NCBI GenBank assembly: GCA_023129575.1
Contig: JAGMBS010000005.1
Location: forward strand, 1-51,395
Direction of reading: 5' to 3'
Source of the DNA: Minisyncoccota bacterium
Lineage (GTDB): Bacteria > Patescibacteriota > Minisyncoccia > Phycocordibacterales > UBA12079
Length of the DNA stretch: 51,395 nucleotides
Part shown: positions 39,727-47,125 of the stretch, piece after piece
How the letters are laid out: every line of letters begins with the position of its first letter
Position numbering within the stretch: position 1 is the stretch's first letter
Made by a program: the position numbers and the translations under genes
The notes under the pieces: model-generated
Told to the model about the DNA's origin: nothing
Seen by the model: the letters and a program-made list of their open reading frames with translations, nothing else
Databases searched by the model: none

Positions 39727-40854
39727 ATGATAAACAGATTATATAATTTGGAAAAATTAATCAAAAAACAAAAAGTTTTGGTTATTTACGGACCGAGAAG
39801 GGTTGGTAAAACGACTTTATTAAATGATTTTTTGTCCAAAACAAAACTGAAATTCAAATTGGACTCGGGGGATAATATTAAAGTTCAGCATATTTTAAAG
39901 TCCCAGGATTTTGCGCGGATATTGGAATATGCCGGCGATTATAAATTAATTGCTCTTGATGAAGCCCAACAAATACCGAATATTGGTATGGGATTAAAGA
40001 TTTTGGTTGATCAAGTCCAAGGTTTATGTATTATCGCCACCGGTTCGGCTTCTTTTGCTTTATCGCAACAAATTGGAGAGCCGTTGACGGGCAGAAAAAA
40101 GACAATTATTTTATACCCGCTTTCGCAAAAAGAATTATTACCTGAATGCAATAATAATAAATTTGAATTAAGACAAAAATTGGAAGAATTTTTGGTGTTT
40201 GGGTCATATCCGGAAGTTATTACCGCTCGAACAAAAGCCAAAAAAATTGATGTTTTGAAAGAATTGGCGGACTCGTATTTATTAAAAGATGTATTCGCTT
40301 TAGAGAAAATAAAAAATTCTGTGGCTTTGTTGAATTTATTAAAATTGGTCGCTTTTCAGATAGGCAGTGAAGTTTCCTTAAATGAATTGGCTACTCAAGT
40401 AAAACTTGATGTAAAAACAGTGGAGAGATATTTGGATATTATGGAAAAAGCGTTTGTTTTAAAAAAAGTTGGCGCTTTTAGCCGTAATTTAAGAAAAGAA
40501 ATATATAGTAAAAATAAATATTATTTTTATGATAATGGAGCGCGGAATGCCGTTATTTCACAATTTAATGATTTAAAAGACAGAAATGATGTCGGAGCAC
40601 TTTGGGAAAATTTTATTGTTATGGAACGGTTGAAAAAACAAGAATATAATCGTATTTATTCTAATAATTATTTTTGGCGAACTTATGACCACAAAGAAAT
40701 TGACTGGGTGGAAGAAAGGGAAGGTAAATTATTCGGTTATGAAATCAAATGGGGAAATAAAAAACACAAGGAGCCGAAGTTGTGGAAAGACACTTATAGT
40801 AATGCGGAGTTTCAAGTGATAAACCAAGATAATTATTTTGATTTTATAATATGA
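39727..40854 (+). CDS. AAA ATPase with DUF4143
   Basis: 375 residues. N-terminal AAA_14 domain: Walker A YGPRRVGKTT (about 21-30), Walker B LIALDEAQQ, sensor IIATGSAS. The C-terminal DUF4143 (about 200-375) has a winged-helix-like segment and the GYEIKWGNKK nuclease-like strand near the end. Such ATPases are frequent, often horizontally transferred, and their targets are not known. It sits between the two paralogous surface genes. No Shine-Dalgarno sequence is seen. Confidence 0.87.
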   Translation: MINRLYNLEKLIKKQKVLVIYGPRRVGKTTLLNDFLSKTKLKFKLDSGDNIKVQHILKSQDFARILEYAGDYKLIALDEAQQIPNIGMGLKILVDQVQGLCIIATGSASFALSQQIGEPLTGRKKTIILYPLSQKELLPECNNNKFELRQKLEEFLVFGSYPEVITARTKAKKIDVLKELADSYLLKDVFALEKIKNSVALLNLLKLVAFQIGSEVSLNELATQVKLDVKTVERYLDIMEKAFVLKKVGAFSRNLRKEIYSKNKYYFYDNGARNAVISQFNDLKDRNDVGALWENFIVMERLKKQEYNRIYSNNYFWRTYDHKEIDWVEEREGKLFGYEIKWGNKKHKEPKLWKDTYSNAEFQVINQDNYFDFII

Positions 40855-40915
40855 ATAAAATTTATCCCCACTTATAAAAAGACGACACTCATTTTTTGGT
40901 ATATAATCTAAACAT

Positions 40916-41488
40916 ATGCAAAACACCAAGCAACAAGTTCTCCAAACACTCAAAATCATCGCTCTGGCTTTAATTCTCACCACGGGCTTAAGCATCGCCC
41001 TGGCCTGGAACGGTCCCACCGCCGCGCCGCCGGGCAATAATACGGACGAACCCCTCAACACCAGCAATAATTGGCAGACAAAATACGGTTATCTCAGCTT
41101 GCCGAAACTCATTGACTCCAACGATGGACAAACGGGCTATTACTTAGACCCCGGAGCCAACTCTTGGCTTTATCGTCTCTACTCCTATGACATCCATTCC
41201 AGTATTTTTTATGATCAGGACAATACCAGTTATTATGTTGACCCGGCGAGTACTTCTAAATTCAACACAATTAATTTGGGCGGGGTGAACAGGAGCAGTT
41301 GGCCGGGTGTCGGGACAATAAAAGTTAATTATGGAGATTGTGTATTTGTAAATCATTGTGGTAGTACGCGATATGTAACCTATTGTCCTAGCAATAAAGT
41401 TATGGTTGCCCATGCTCTTTATGGTTCTGTTGGAGACGATGGATGTGGAACTGAATGGATAAAATGCTGTAGTTTGAAAATAGAGTAG
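40916..41488 (+). CDS. Secreted YYxDP-repeat protein with variable tail, paralog B
   Basis: 190 residues. It shares its signal peptide and first 130 residues with the 38774 gene almost unchanged, then continues with a different Cys-containing tail (VNYGDCVFVNHC, TYCPSN, CGTEWIKCC). TATAAT (40902-40907) ends 8 nt before the ATG. As a pair the two genes look like a head-constant, tail-variable system. The tail here is shorter than in paralog A. Confidence 0.82.
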   Translation: MQNTKQQVLQTLKIIALALILTTGLSIALAWNGPTAAPPGNNTDEPLNTSNNWQTKYGYLSLPKLIDSNDGQTGYYLDPGANSWLYRLYSYDIHSSIFYDQDNTSYYVDPASTSKFNTINLGGVNRSSWPGVGTIKVNYGDCVFVNHCGSTRYVTYCPSNKVMVAHALYGSVGDDGCGTEWIKCCSLKIE

Positions 41489-41517
41489 TTGTATGATAAG
41501 AAAAATTGAGTGAAAAA

Positions 41518-41534
41518 GGGGTCAGCCACTTTTT
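41518..41534. repeat. GGGGTCAGCCAC REP-like motif
   Basis: It matches the head of composite copies A and C and lies just upstream of the RAYT fragment. Confidence 0.75.
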
Positions 41535-41562
41535 AATTATTCTTTTGTGATACAATAGCAAA

Positions 41563-41634
41563 ATGCCGCGAGCAATAAGAACAGATATTGGCGATTATGT
41601 TTATCATATATTAAACAGAGGAAAAAGGTGTTAG
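41563..41634 (+). pseudogene. Truncated RAYT (REP-associated tyrosine transposase) N-terminus
   Basis: The frame reads M-P-R-A-I-R-T-D-I-G-D-Y, then VYHILNRGKRC and stop, the N-terminus typical of Y1/IS200-like RAYT proteins in CPR. It has a perfect promoter (TG, A, TACAAT 41551-41556) 6 nt before the ATG. The HUH and catalytic Tyr parts are missing, so it is a remnant. It is flanked by GGGGTCAGCCAC-type motifs on both sides, as expected for RAYT-mobilised REP ends. Confidence 0.8.
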
Positions 41635-41703
41635 CCACTTTTTATTTCCACGCAAATCGTTAAAAACAAAAACAGGGCGGGCGACGAAGTCGCCCGCCCT
41701 TTT
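41627..41703. repeat. REP-like composite repeat, copy B
   Basis: GGTGTTAGCCACTTTTTATTT, CGCAAATCGTTAAAAACAAA and the palindrome GGGCGGGCGAC-GAA-GTCGCCCGCCC (41675-41699) plus T-run. It follows the RAYT remnant. Confidence 0.85.
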
Positions 41704-41781
41704 GCATTTATTCACAATTTTGTATTTGACTTGGCAAGAATTTTTTAATACCATATGAGGTATAAAGTTGAATTTATTTTT

Positions 41782-42255
41782 ATGAAAAATAAAAAAATAA
41801 ATCCCGTTAGAGATAAGAAGCCAAAAATTTCCGTAATTTCTAACGGGATAAAAAAAGCCAATTTGCCTTTTGACAAAATGTCTGAAAAAGAAAAAGATTA
41901 TGTCGCTATCATCTTAGAGGAAGTTCGTTCCAATTTTGCCGTGTTTGGGGAAACACTCGGCGGTTTTGGAGATAAACTTGAACTTGTTCGTCAAAAAGGA
42001 GACGCAACTTTTGAAGAAGTCGGCAGAATTAAAGGAGAGATAATTGTAATCAAAGAGGATATAGTTGAAATTAAAGGAGAAATGAAAGAGATGAATAACC
42101 GTCTTGATAGAATTGAGTCGGAAGTTTTATCAATAAGAAGTGAGATTGAAATGTTAAAAATGATTTTAACAAAAAAAGTTGATATTGATTATGTTGAAAA
42201 ATTGGAAATAAGATTAAGAACAGTGGAAAATCATTTAAAATTATCAGTGGTGTGA
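41782..42255 (+). CDS. Coiled-coil protein of unknown function
   Basis: 157 residues from ATG 41782; an ATG at 41755 lies upstream of the likely transcription start (-35 TTGACT 41726-41731, -10 TACCAT 41749-41754). Residues 7-22 (NPVRDKKPKISVISNG) come from a GTTAGAGAT repeat element inserted in frame. The remainder is a long charged coiled coil (MSEKEKDYVAIILEEVRSNF ... KEMNNRLDRIESEVLSIRSEIEMLK). No family recognised. Confidence 0.75.
   Translation: MKNKKINPVRDKKPKISVISNGIKKANLPFDKMSEKEKDYVAIILEEVRSNFAVFGETLGGFGDKLELVRQKGDATFEEVGRIKGEIIVIKEDIVEIKGEMKEMNNRLDRIESEVLSIRSEIEMLKMILTKKVDIDYVEKLEIRLRTVENHLKLSVV
41802..41848. repeat. GTTAGAGAT hairpin element, copy 3 (coding)
   Basis: TCCCGTTAGAGAT (41802-41814) and ATTTCTAACGGGA (41836-41848), one G-U type mismatch. 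It lies inside the coding sequence 41782-42255. Confidence 0.85.
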
Positions 42256-42275
42256 TTTGATTGAAATAAATAAAC

Positions 42276-42296
42276 GGGGTCAGCCACCTTTTATTT
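42276..42296. repeat. GGGGTCAGCCACC REP-like motif
   Basis: A solitary copy of the composite's head, just after the coiled-coil gene. Confidence 0.75.
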
Positions 42297-42313
42297 CATA
42301 AGATAAAAGTAAA

Positions 42314-42391
42314 AGGGATCAACCGCCTTTTATTTCCACGCAAATCGTTAAAAACAAAAACAGGGCGGGCGACGAAGTCGCCCGTCCTTTC
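42314..42391. repeat. REP-like composite repeat, copy C
   Basis: GGGATCAACCGCCTTTTATTT, CGCAAATCGTTAAAAACAAA and GGGCGGGCGAC-GAA-GTCGCCCGTCC (42363-42387) plus T-run. Confidence 0.82.
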
Positions 42392-42454
42392 TTTTTTTGT
42401 GTCGGCTGGTGATAAGTTGGAAAAATTATTTTAATTTTGTTGTATAATATAAGC

Positions 42455-44269
42455 GTGTTTATAGACAAAAATAAAGTCGCGGATTTGATTTTGGAAACGG
42501 GTTTGATAAATCGGGAGGATTTTGATTTGGCGCGCGCGGAAGCGGACAACAAAGGCGTGAGCGTTTGCGATATTTTGGTAAGACAAGGAAAAATGAGCGA
42601 GGACGAACGGCGGGATGTCCAGATGAAAGTTTATGGAGCTTCTTTTGTTAATTTGAGAAAAAGAAAAATCGCAAAAGATATTTTGTTTATTATTCCGGAA
42701 CCGTTAGCGCGCCGTTATGGCGTGATCGCTTTTGAACGAGACGAGAAAAATTTGAAAGTGGCGATTTTGAATTTGGATAATTTGGAAAAAATTGATTTTT
42801 TGAGGAAAAAAGCAGGTCTCAGAATTATTCCGCGCTTGACCGACCGGGCTTCTTTCAGCGGCGCTTTGCTGCGTTACCAAGAATTGTTAAGAGATGAATA
42901 CGGGGCGGCAATTCAAAAAGAATTTTTATCTTTTCAAACAATTTCAGGCGAGTCCTTGGCGGAATTGCCACGGGAGAAACTTTTGGAATTAGCGAGGGAC
43001 AAGCGAATTAATTTTGTGTTTGAATTGCTTTTGAGGCACGCTCTTACGCAGGGCGCTTCCAATATCCATATAGAACCGCGGCGGGATGATACTTTGATAA
43101 GATATCGGATAGGAGGTGTTTTGTATCCGGCGATGGCGTTGCCTAAAAACGCGGCGGTTATTTTAGCGCTGAAAATAAAAGCGCTGTCCGGTCTGGGAAG
43201 AGGCGCGGTTTTGTCCAAGCGAAAAATTGAAGAAGATCCTTTGGAAATCCGCCCAGACGGCCGTTTCCAATTGGGCTTTGACGGAAAAGGGGCCAATTTT
43301 CAGGCGCGCTCAGTTCCTTCTTTTTGGGGCGAGAGAATTGTTTTGAATATCTTGCGGGAAGGCGATTCAGGTTTTTCATTGGAAAATTTGGGATTTCACG
43401 GTCGGGGTTTGGATGTTCCGCGCGCGTTAATGGACAAGAAGGAAAAATTGGTTTTAATCGCCGGGAAAAAACAATCCGGCCGAACGACTACTTTTTACAC
43501 TTTTCTTGATTTGCTGAAAAGTCCCGGCTTAAGTATCGCGACACTGGAAGATTCTATCGGATTTCAGATGCTTGGGATTAGCCAGACGGCGACTAATCCG
43601 GAAATCGGTTTTAATATCTCAAACGGCGTCCGGCGCTTGGCGAAACAAGACATAGATGTTTTGGCGGTGGATGAGATTGACAATTTGAACGCCTTGTCCT
43701 GTTCAATTGACATTGCCAATGAGGATAAATTTGTATTTTCTGTTTTGGAAACGGAAGAGAATTCAACGGCCAAAATAATCGCTAAACTTGGAAGCGCGCA
43801 GTTGAGTTCGCCGTCTATCGCTTTTGGTTTGGGGGCGGTGATTTTGCAAAAATTGCTGCCAAAACTATCTGCCCGGAACAGGCGGGAGCATTATTTGAGC
43901 GTCTCTGAAATAAAAAGATTATCCAAACAAGCCGATTTGGAAAAAGTGATGGACGCGCTGGTGGAAGAGCGGGTTTTGGCGGAAAAAACGCCCTGGTCCA
44001 AAATGCTGTTTTATAAATCAGTAATTGAAAAAGATAATCCGCCCCAAGCAGACGCTTCCTCCTCCGCTAAAGCTACGGAGGACAGGCAAGGGAAAATAAT
44101 GGTGAGCGAGGTTTTGAAAATCAGTCCGATGATAAAAGAATTGATTTTGAAAAACGAAACGGCGGAGAAAATTGAGAGGCAGGCGCGCCAAGAAGGAATG
44201 TTGACTCTAACGGAAGATATGGTTTTCAAAGCGGTTCAGGGCTTAGTATCTTTGGACGAGATTCTTTAG
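42455..44269 (+). CDS. Degenerate PilB/GspE-like ATPase
   Basis: 604 residues from GTG 42455, which the TATAAT box (42443-42448) places exactly at the predicted transcript start. N-terminal GspE-N domain (about 1-150), then a PilB/GspE-like ATPase core. The Walker A reads AGKKQSGRTTT (about 336-346): the essential Lys is Arg. The Walker B is VLAVDEID where GEIRD is usual, and the His-box region reads FSVLETEENST where STLHTN is usual. The C-terminal four-Cys zinc motif is missing. The protein is therefore probably not an active secretion ATPase; a regulatory or assembly role is possible. A palindromic element at 44060 adds SSSAKATEDRQGK. Confidence 0.82.
   Translation: MFIDKNKVADLILETGLINREDFDLARAEADNKGVSVCDILVRQGKMSEDERRDVQMKVYGASFVNLRKRKIAKDILFIIPEPLARRYGVIAFERDEKNLKVAILNLDNLEKIDFLRKKAGLRIIPRLTDRASFSGALLRYQELLRDEYGAAIQKEFLSFQTISGESLAELPREKLLELARDKRINFVFELLLRHALTQGASNIHIEPRRDDTLIRYRIGGVLYPAMALPKNAAVILALKIKALSGLGRGAVLSKRKIEEDPLEIRPDGRFQLGFDGKGANFQARSVPSFWGERIVLNILREGDSGFSLENLGFHGRGLDVPRALMDKKEKLVLIAGKKQSGRTTTFYTFLDLLKSPGLSIATLEDSIGFQMLGISQTATNPEIGFNISNGVRRLAKQDIDVLAVDEIDNLNALSCSIDIANEDKFVFSVLETEENSTAKIIAKLGSAQLSSPSIAFGLGAVILQKLLPKLSARNRREHYLSVSEIKRLSKQADLEKVMDALVEERVLAEKTPWSKMLFYKSVIEKDNPPQADASSSAKATEDRQGKIMVSEVLKISPMIKELILKNETAEKIERQARQEGMLTLTEDMVFKAVQGLVSLDEIL
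44060..44082. repeat. CCTCCGCTAAAGCTACGGAGG element inside the PilB-like gene
   Basis: TCCTCCG and CGGAGGA arms around CTAAAGCTA. It encodes SSSAKATED in the 42455 gene; the related element in nusA encodes SSSAPFSAEATKGK. Confidence 0.85.
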
Positions 44270-44270
44270 A

Positions 44271-44322
44271 AATTTTGAATTTCAAATTTTGAATTTTGAT
44301 TCAAAATTTCAAATTCAAAATT
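44271..44322. repeat. AT-rich palindrome between the PilB-like gene and tpiA
   Basis: GAATTTCAAATTTTGAATTTTGA is matched by AAAATTTCAAATTCAAAATT. Possibly a transcription stop for the PilB-like gene; no strong T-tract. Confidence 0.6.
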
Positions 44323-44385
44323 ATAATCCATTTTTTGATATTGATTGTTGTTTAGAGTTTAGGTTTTTGGACTTAATATAGAAAT

Positions 44386-45150
44386 ATGCAAAAAAAAGTT
44401 ATTATTGCCAATTGGAAAATGAATCCAAACACTTTGCGCGAGGCGCGGGCGATTTTTTTGGGCATCAGAAAAAAGGTTGCCAAATTGAAAAAAACGCGGG
44501 TAATTATTTGCCCGCCGGCTGTGTATATTGGCGAATTGAAACGAATGCAGAAAGGGACTAAAATTTTAATCGGAACGCAGGACTGTTTTAATCAATGCAA
44601 AGGGGCCTGGACCGGCGCGCTTTCTCCAAAAATGTTAAAGAGTGTCGGCGCCGAGTTTGTTATCGTTGGGCATTCTGAAAAAAGGGCAAGGGGCGAGAGC
44701 GACGAGATTATAAACCAAAAAATGAAATTGGCGCTTAAAAGCGGTTTGAAAACGATTTTGTGCGTTGGTGAAAAAAAGAGAGACGAGGAGGGAGATTATT
44801 TCGGTTTTTTGGAAAAACAACTTTTATCCGCTTTGAACGGAATTGGAAAAAATTTTTCAAAAAAGATTTTAATCGCCTATGAACCGATTTGGGCGGTGGG
44901 CAAGAAAGCGAAGAGAGTTATCACGAACAAAGAACTGCGCCAAGTTTGTATTTTTATCAAAAAGGTCTTGGCGGACAAATACGGCTCCAAAAATTTTGGC
45001 GCCGTGGAAATTTTATACGGCGGCTCGGTGGATTATAAAAACGCGGAAGGTTTAATGCTTGAGAGCGGAATAGACGGATTTTTGGTAGGGCGGGAGAGTT
45101 TGAATATTGAAAAATTCGGGAACCTTTTGGAAGTGGTTGAGAAAAATTAG
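44386..45150 (+). CDS. tpiA: Triosephosphate isomerase
   Basis: 254 residues. Interconverts dihydroxyacetone phosphate and glyceraldehyde 3-phosphate. Active residues: N9 and K11 in NWKMN, H96 in GHSEKRA and E166 in YEPIWA. The loop-6 motif reads AVGKKAKR where AVGTGK is usual, so the lid is divergent. TAATAT (44374-44379) ends exactly 6 nt before the ATG (leaderless). Adjacent to pgk, giving a small lower-glycolysis pair. The gap after it (45151-45418) holds a degenerate ATTTTGG palindrome but no gene. Confidence 0.95.
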   Translation: MQKKVIIANWKMNPNTLREARAIFLGIRKKVAKLKKTRVIICPPAVYIGELKRMQKGTKILIGTQDCFNQCKGAWTGALSPKMLKSVGAEFVIVGHSEKRARGESDEIINQKMKLALKSGLKTILCVGEKKRDEEGDYFGFLEKQLLSALNGIGKNFSKKILIAYEPIWAVGKKAKRVITNKELRQVCIFIKKVLADKYGSKNFGAVEILYGGSVDYKNAEGLMLESGIDGFLVGRESLNIEKFGNLLEVVEKN

Positions 45151-45251
45151 AGTTTGAAAAAACTCTCCACAAGTTTTCCCCAAACAGAACACAATATTTT
45201 TTTCTCCCTGCGGGTCTGAAAAAAATTTGTTCCTTCTCGCCCTCGCTCAAT

Positions 45252-45272
45252 GATTTTGGAAAAGCCAAAATC
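45252..45272. repeat. Degenerate ATTTTGG palindrome
   Basis: GATTTTGG and CCAAAATC arms around AAAAG, upstream of pgk. A weak relative of the 9235-type repeats. Confidence 0.6.
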
Positions 45273-45418
45273 TCTATCTTTGCTCGGGCTCCGAAAGTCT
45301 GTTTGGTGAAACTTGTTTCGGGTTTTTCCATCGTAAATTATTCGCCTGCGGAGTCTGCCAAATAGTGTTTTTTTGTTTTTTTACGAAAATAAAACTAAAA
45401 AGTGATATAATTTTTTCT

Positions 45419-46546
45419 ATGAAAATAATTACGGGTCAAAAAGGAAAATTAAAAGGTTTGAAAGTTTTGTTGAGATTGGATTTGAATGTGCCGCTTGAAG
45501 ACGGGAGGATGAGAGATAATTTTAAAATTGAAAAAATCATCACGACAATCGGTTTTTTGAAAAGAGAGGGAGCGAAAATAATAATTTTAAGCCATATCGG
45601 GCGGAGCGGTTTGGATAGTTTGGCGCCGGTTTGCGAGTATCTCAAAAAGTTTTTCGCGGTTGATTTCGCGGGCGATATTTTTAACGATAACGCGGAGGAG
45701 GTTGTCGCAAAAATGCGCGTCGGCGAGATTATTATGCTTGAAAATCTTCGCCAATACGAGAGCGAAAAAAATAACGAGTTGAGATTTGCCGAAAAATTAG
45801 CGTCTTTGGGCGATCTTTATGTCAATGACGCTTTTGCCGTTTCCCACCGGCCACATGCTTCTATTGTTGGTTTGCCAAAATTGCTGGACAGTTATTTCGG
45901 GCCTCTTTTTGAACGGGAGCTTGAAGAATTAAAAAGAATATCTTTATCCGCCCGCCCCCGCTTATTTGTTTTGGGCGGAGATAAATCTAAAACCAAAATG
46001 TCTTTCGCGCGCAAGTTTTTGGAGATGGCCGATTTTGTTTTTGTGGGCGGGGCCTTGGCGAATGATTTTTTTAGGTCGCGGGGTTTTGAGACGGGACAGT
46101 CGCTTGTCTCCGCTGAAGATTTTGATTTTGAGGATTTGTTGGAAAATGGGAGGATTATTTTGCCGGTTGATGTGGTTGTGGAAAATGGGAAAGGTGTTCA
46201 AACAAAAAAACCCAACGAGGTTTTGCCGGACGAAAGAATTGCGGACGCCGGACCGGAAACGGTTTTGCGATTAAAAAAAATGATTGGCAATTCAAAATTT
46301 GTTTTATGGAACGGACCTTTAGGAGATTATCCGCGGGGTTTTTCAGACGCCACTTTTGAATTTATTCGGGCCTTGGCCGAAGGCAGAGCCGAAGTTATCG
46401 CCGGAGGAGGAGACACGGAACATTGCATTTCTAAATTGGGCTTGGAAGAAAAATTTGATTTTATTTCCACCGGCGGCGGCGCGCTGCTGGAATTTGTCGC
46501 GACTGGAACGCTGGCGGGAATTAAAGCATTGCAAGGTAAAATGTAA
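45419..46546 (+). CDS. pgk: Phosphoglycerate kinase
   Basis: 375 residues from ATG 45419 (TATAAT 45406-45411, gap 7). It makes ATP from 1,3-bisphosphoglycerate. Signatures: RLDLNVPLEDG, the HIGR segment, FGPL in DSYFGPLFERE, GGDKSKTKMSF, and FVLWNGPLGDYPRGFSDATFE. The C-terminal ISTGGGALLEF is the standard end of PGK. Slightly short (most are 390-410). A bidirectional terminator follows at 46643. Confidence 0.96.
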   Translation: MKIITGQKGKLKGLKVLLRLDLNVPLEDGRMRDNFKIEKIITTIGFLKREGAKIIILSHIGRSGLDSLAPVCEYLKKFFAVDFAGDIFNDNAEEVVAKMRVGEIIMLENLRQYESEKNNELRFAEKLASLGDLYVNDAFAVSHRPHASIVGLPKLLDSYFGPLFERELEELKRISLSARPRLFVLGGDKSKTKMSFARKFLEMADFVFVGGALANDFFRSRGFETGQSLVSAEDFDFEDLLENGRIILPVDVVVENGKGVQTKKPNEVLPDERIADAGPETVLRLKKMIGNSKFVLWNGPLGDYPRGFSDATFEFIRALAEGRAEVIAGGGDTEHCISKLGLEEKFDFISTGGGALLEFVATGTLAGIKALQGKM

Positions 46547-46642
46547 AAATGAAAAAGTAAAAAGATTTTTTAAACTATAGATTTTCTAAATTTTTTCAGT
46601 TTCATCTTCTTTATATTCTTTTTGAGAAGCGATAAAAAATAA

Positions 46643-46680
46643 AAAACCCGCTTTGGTTTTGGAAAACCAAAGCGAGTTTT
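46643..46680. terminator. Bidirectional terminator between pgk and the zinc-ribbon gene
   Basis: AAAACCCGCTTTGGTTTT and AAAACCAAAGCGAGTTTT arms with one mismatch; T-runs on both sides. A second stem GCGGATACA/TGTATCCGC (46681-46710) follows. Confidence 0.88.
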
Positions 46681-46715
46681 GCGGATACAAAAACCTTTAT
46701 TCTGTATCCGCTTTT

Positions 46716-46916
46716 TTAAAAACATCCCAGCGACATGGATATATTGTCGTATGCCTCCTGACGAAAATTACATTCTGTACAACCAAAAACGACTACCGAA
46801 GCGAAAGCTCCACCAGAGAGAAATTTTAATTTCCCAGGAACCTTCTTTTTTTCATGAACGCACTTTGGACATTTCATTCCTTCTCTCAGATTGCCATCGT
46901 GTTGAAATTCAGATAT
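46716..46916 (-). CDS. Small zinc-ribbon protein with non-ATG start
   Basis: 66 residues. The reading frame runs from an ATA at 46916 (seven nt after AAGGAGGTGA at 46921-46930) to TAA at 46716; upstream in frame there is a stop codon and no ATG or GTG. An internal ATG (residue 14) lacks a well-placed site. The product has CPKC and CTEC, a Cys4 zinc ribbon, with a Lys-rich loop between. It has a strong promoter (-35 TTGACT at 47001-47006, 17-bp spacer, -10 TATTAT at 46978-46983, minus strand). The ATA start is unusual but the signal and position make it the best call; small zinc ribbons of this size may bind RNA polymerase or ribosomes. Confidence 0.65.
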   Translation of the reverse strand: MSEFQHDGNLREGMKCPKCVHEKKKVPGKLKFLSGGAFASVVVFGCTECNFRQEAYDNISMSLGCF

Positions 46917-46977
46917 TATTTCACCTCCTTCTTAATCTTGTAAAAAATTATTATTTTTTATGAACTGCCTGCGTACA

Positions 46978-47006
46978 ATAATACATTATGAAAAGAAAAT
47001 AGTCAA
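46978..47006 (-). promoter_or_regulatory. Promoter of the zinc-ribbon gene
   Basis: Minus strand: -35 TTGACT (47001-47006), 17-bp spacer, -10 TATTAT (46978-46983). Leader about 55 nt, with AAGGAGGTGA at 46921-46930. Confidence 0.75.
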
Positions 47007-47020
47007 ATTTTTTGCAAGAG

Positions 47021-47099
47021 GAGGTCCGACCTCTTAATTACCACAAACTTAGCCTTTAGCCACTATTGTTTTGTTTTACTGCGATTGAGGTCGGACCTC
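47021..47099. repeat. Pair of GAGGTC palindromes
   Basis: GAGGTCCGACCTC (47021-47033) and GAGGTCGGACCTC (47087-47099), inverted copies with opposite centre bases, 53 bp apart. Same layout as the outer pair at 15678-15829. Confidence 0.85.
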
Positions 47100-47125
47100 T
47101 TTTTGCGTTATTACTGAAATCAAAA

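Noticed and set aside
46679-46963. Plus-strand open frame of 94 codons
   Set aside because: It is the antisense of the zinc-ribbon gene, which has a promoter, ribosome-binding site and Cys motifs on the minus strand. The plus frame starts inside a terminator.
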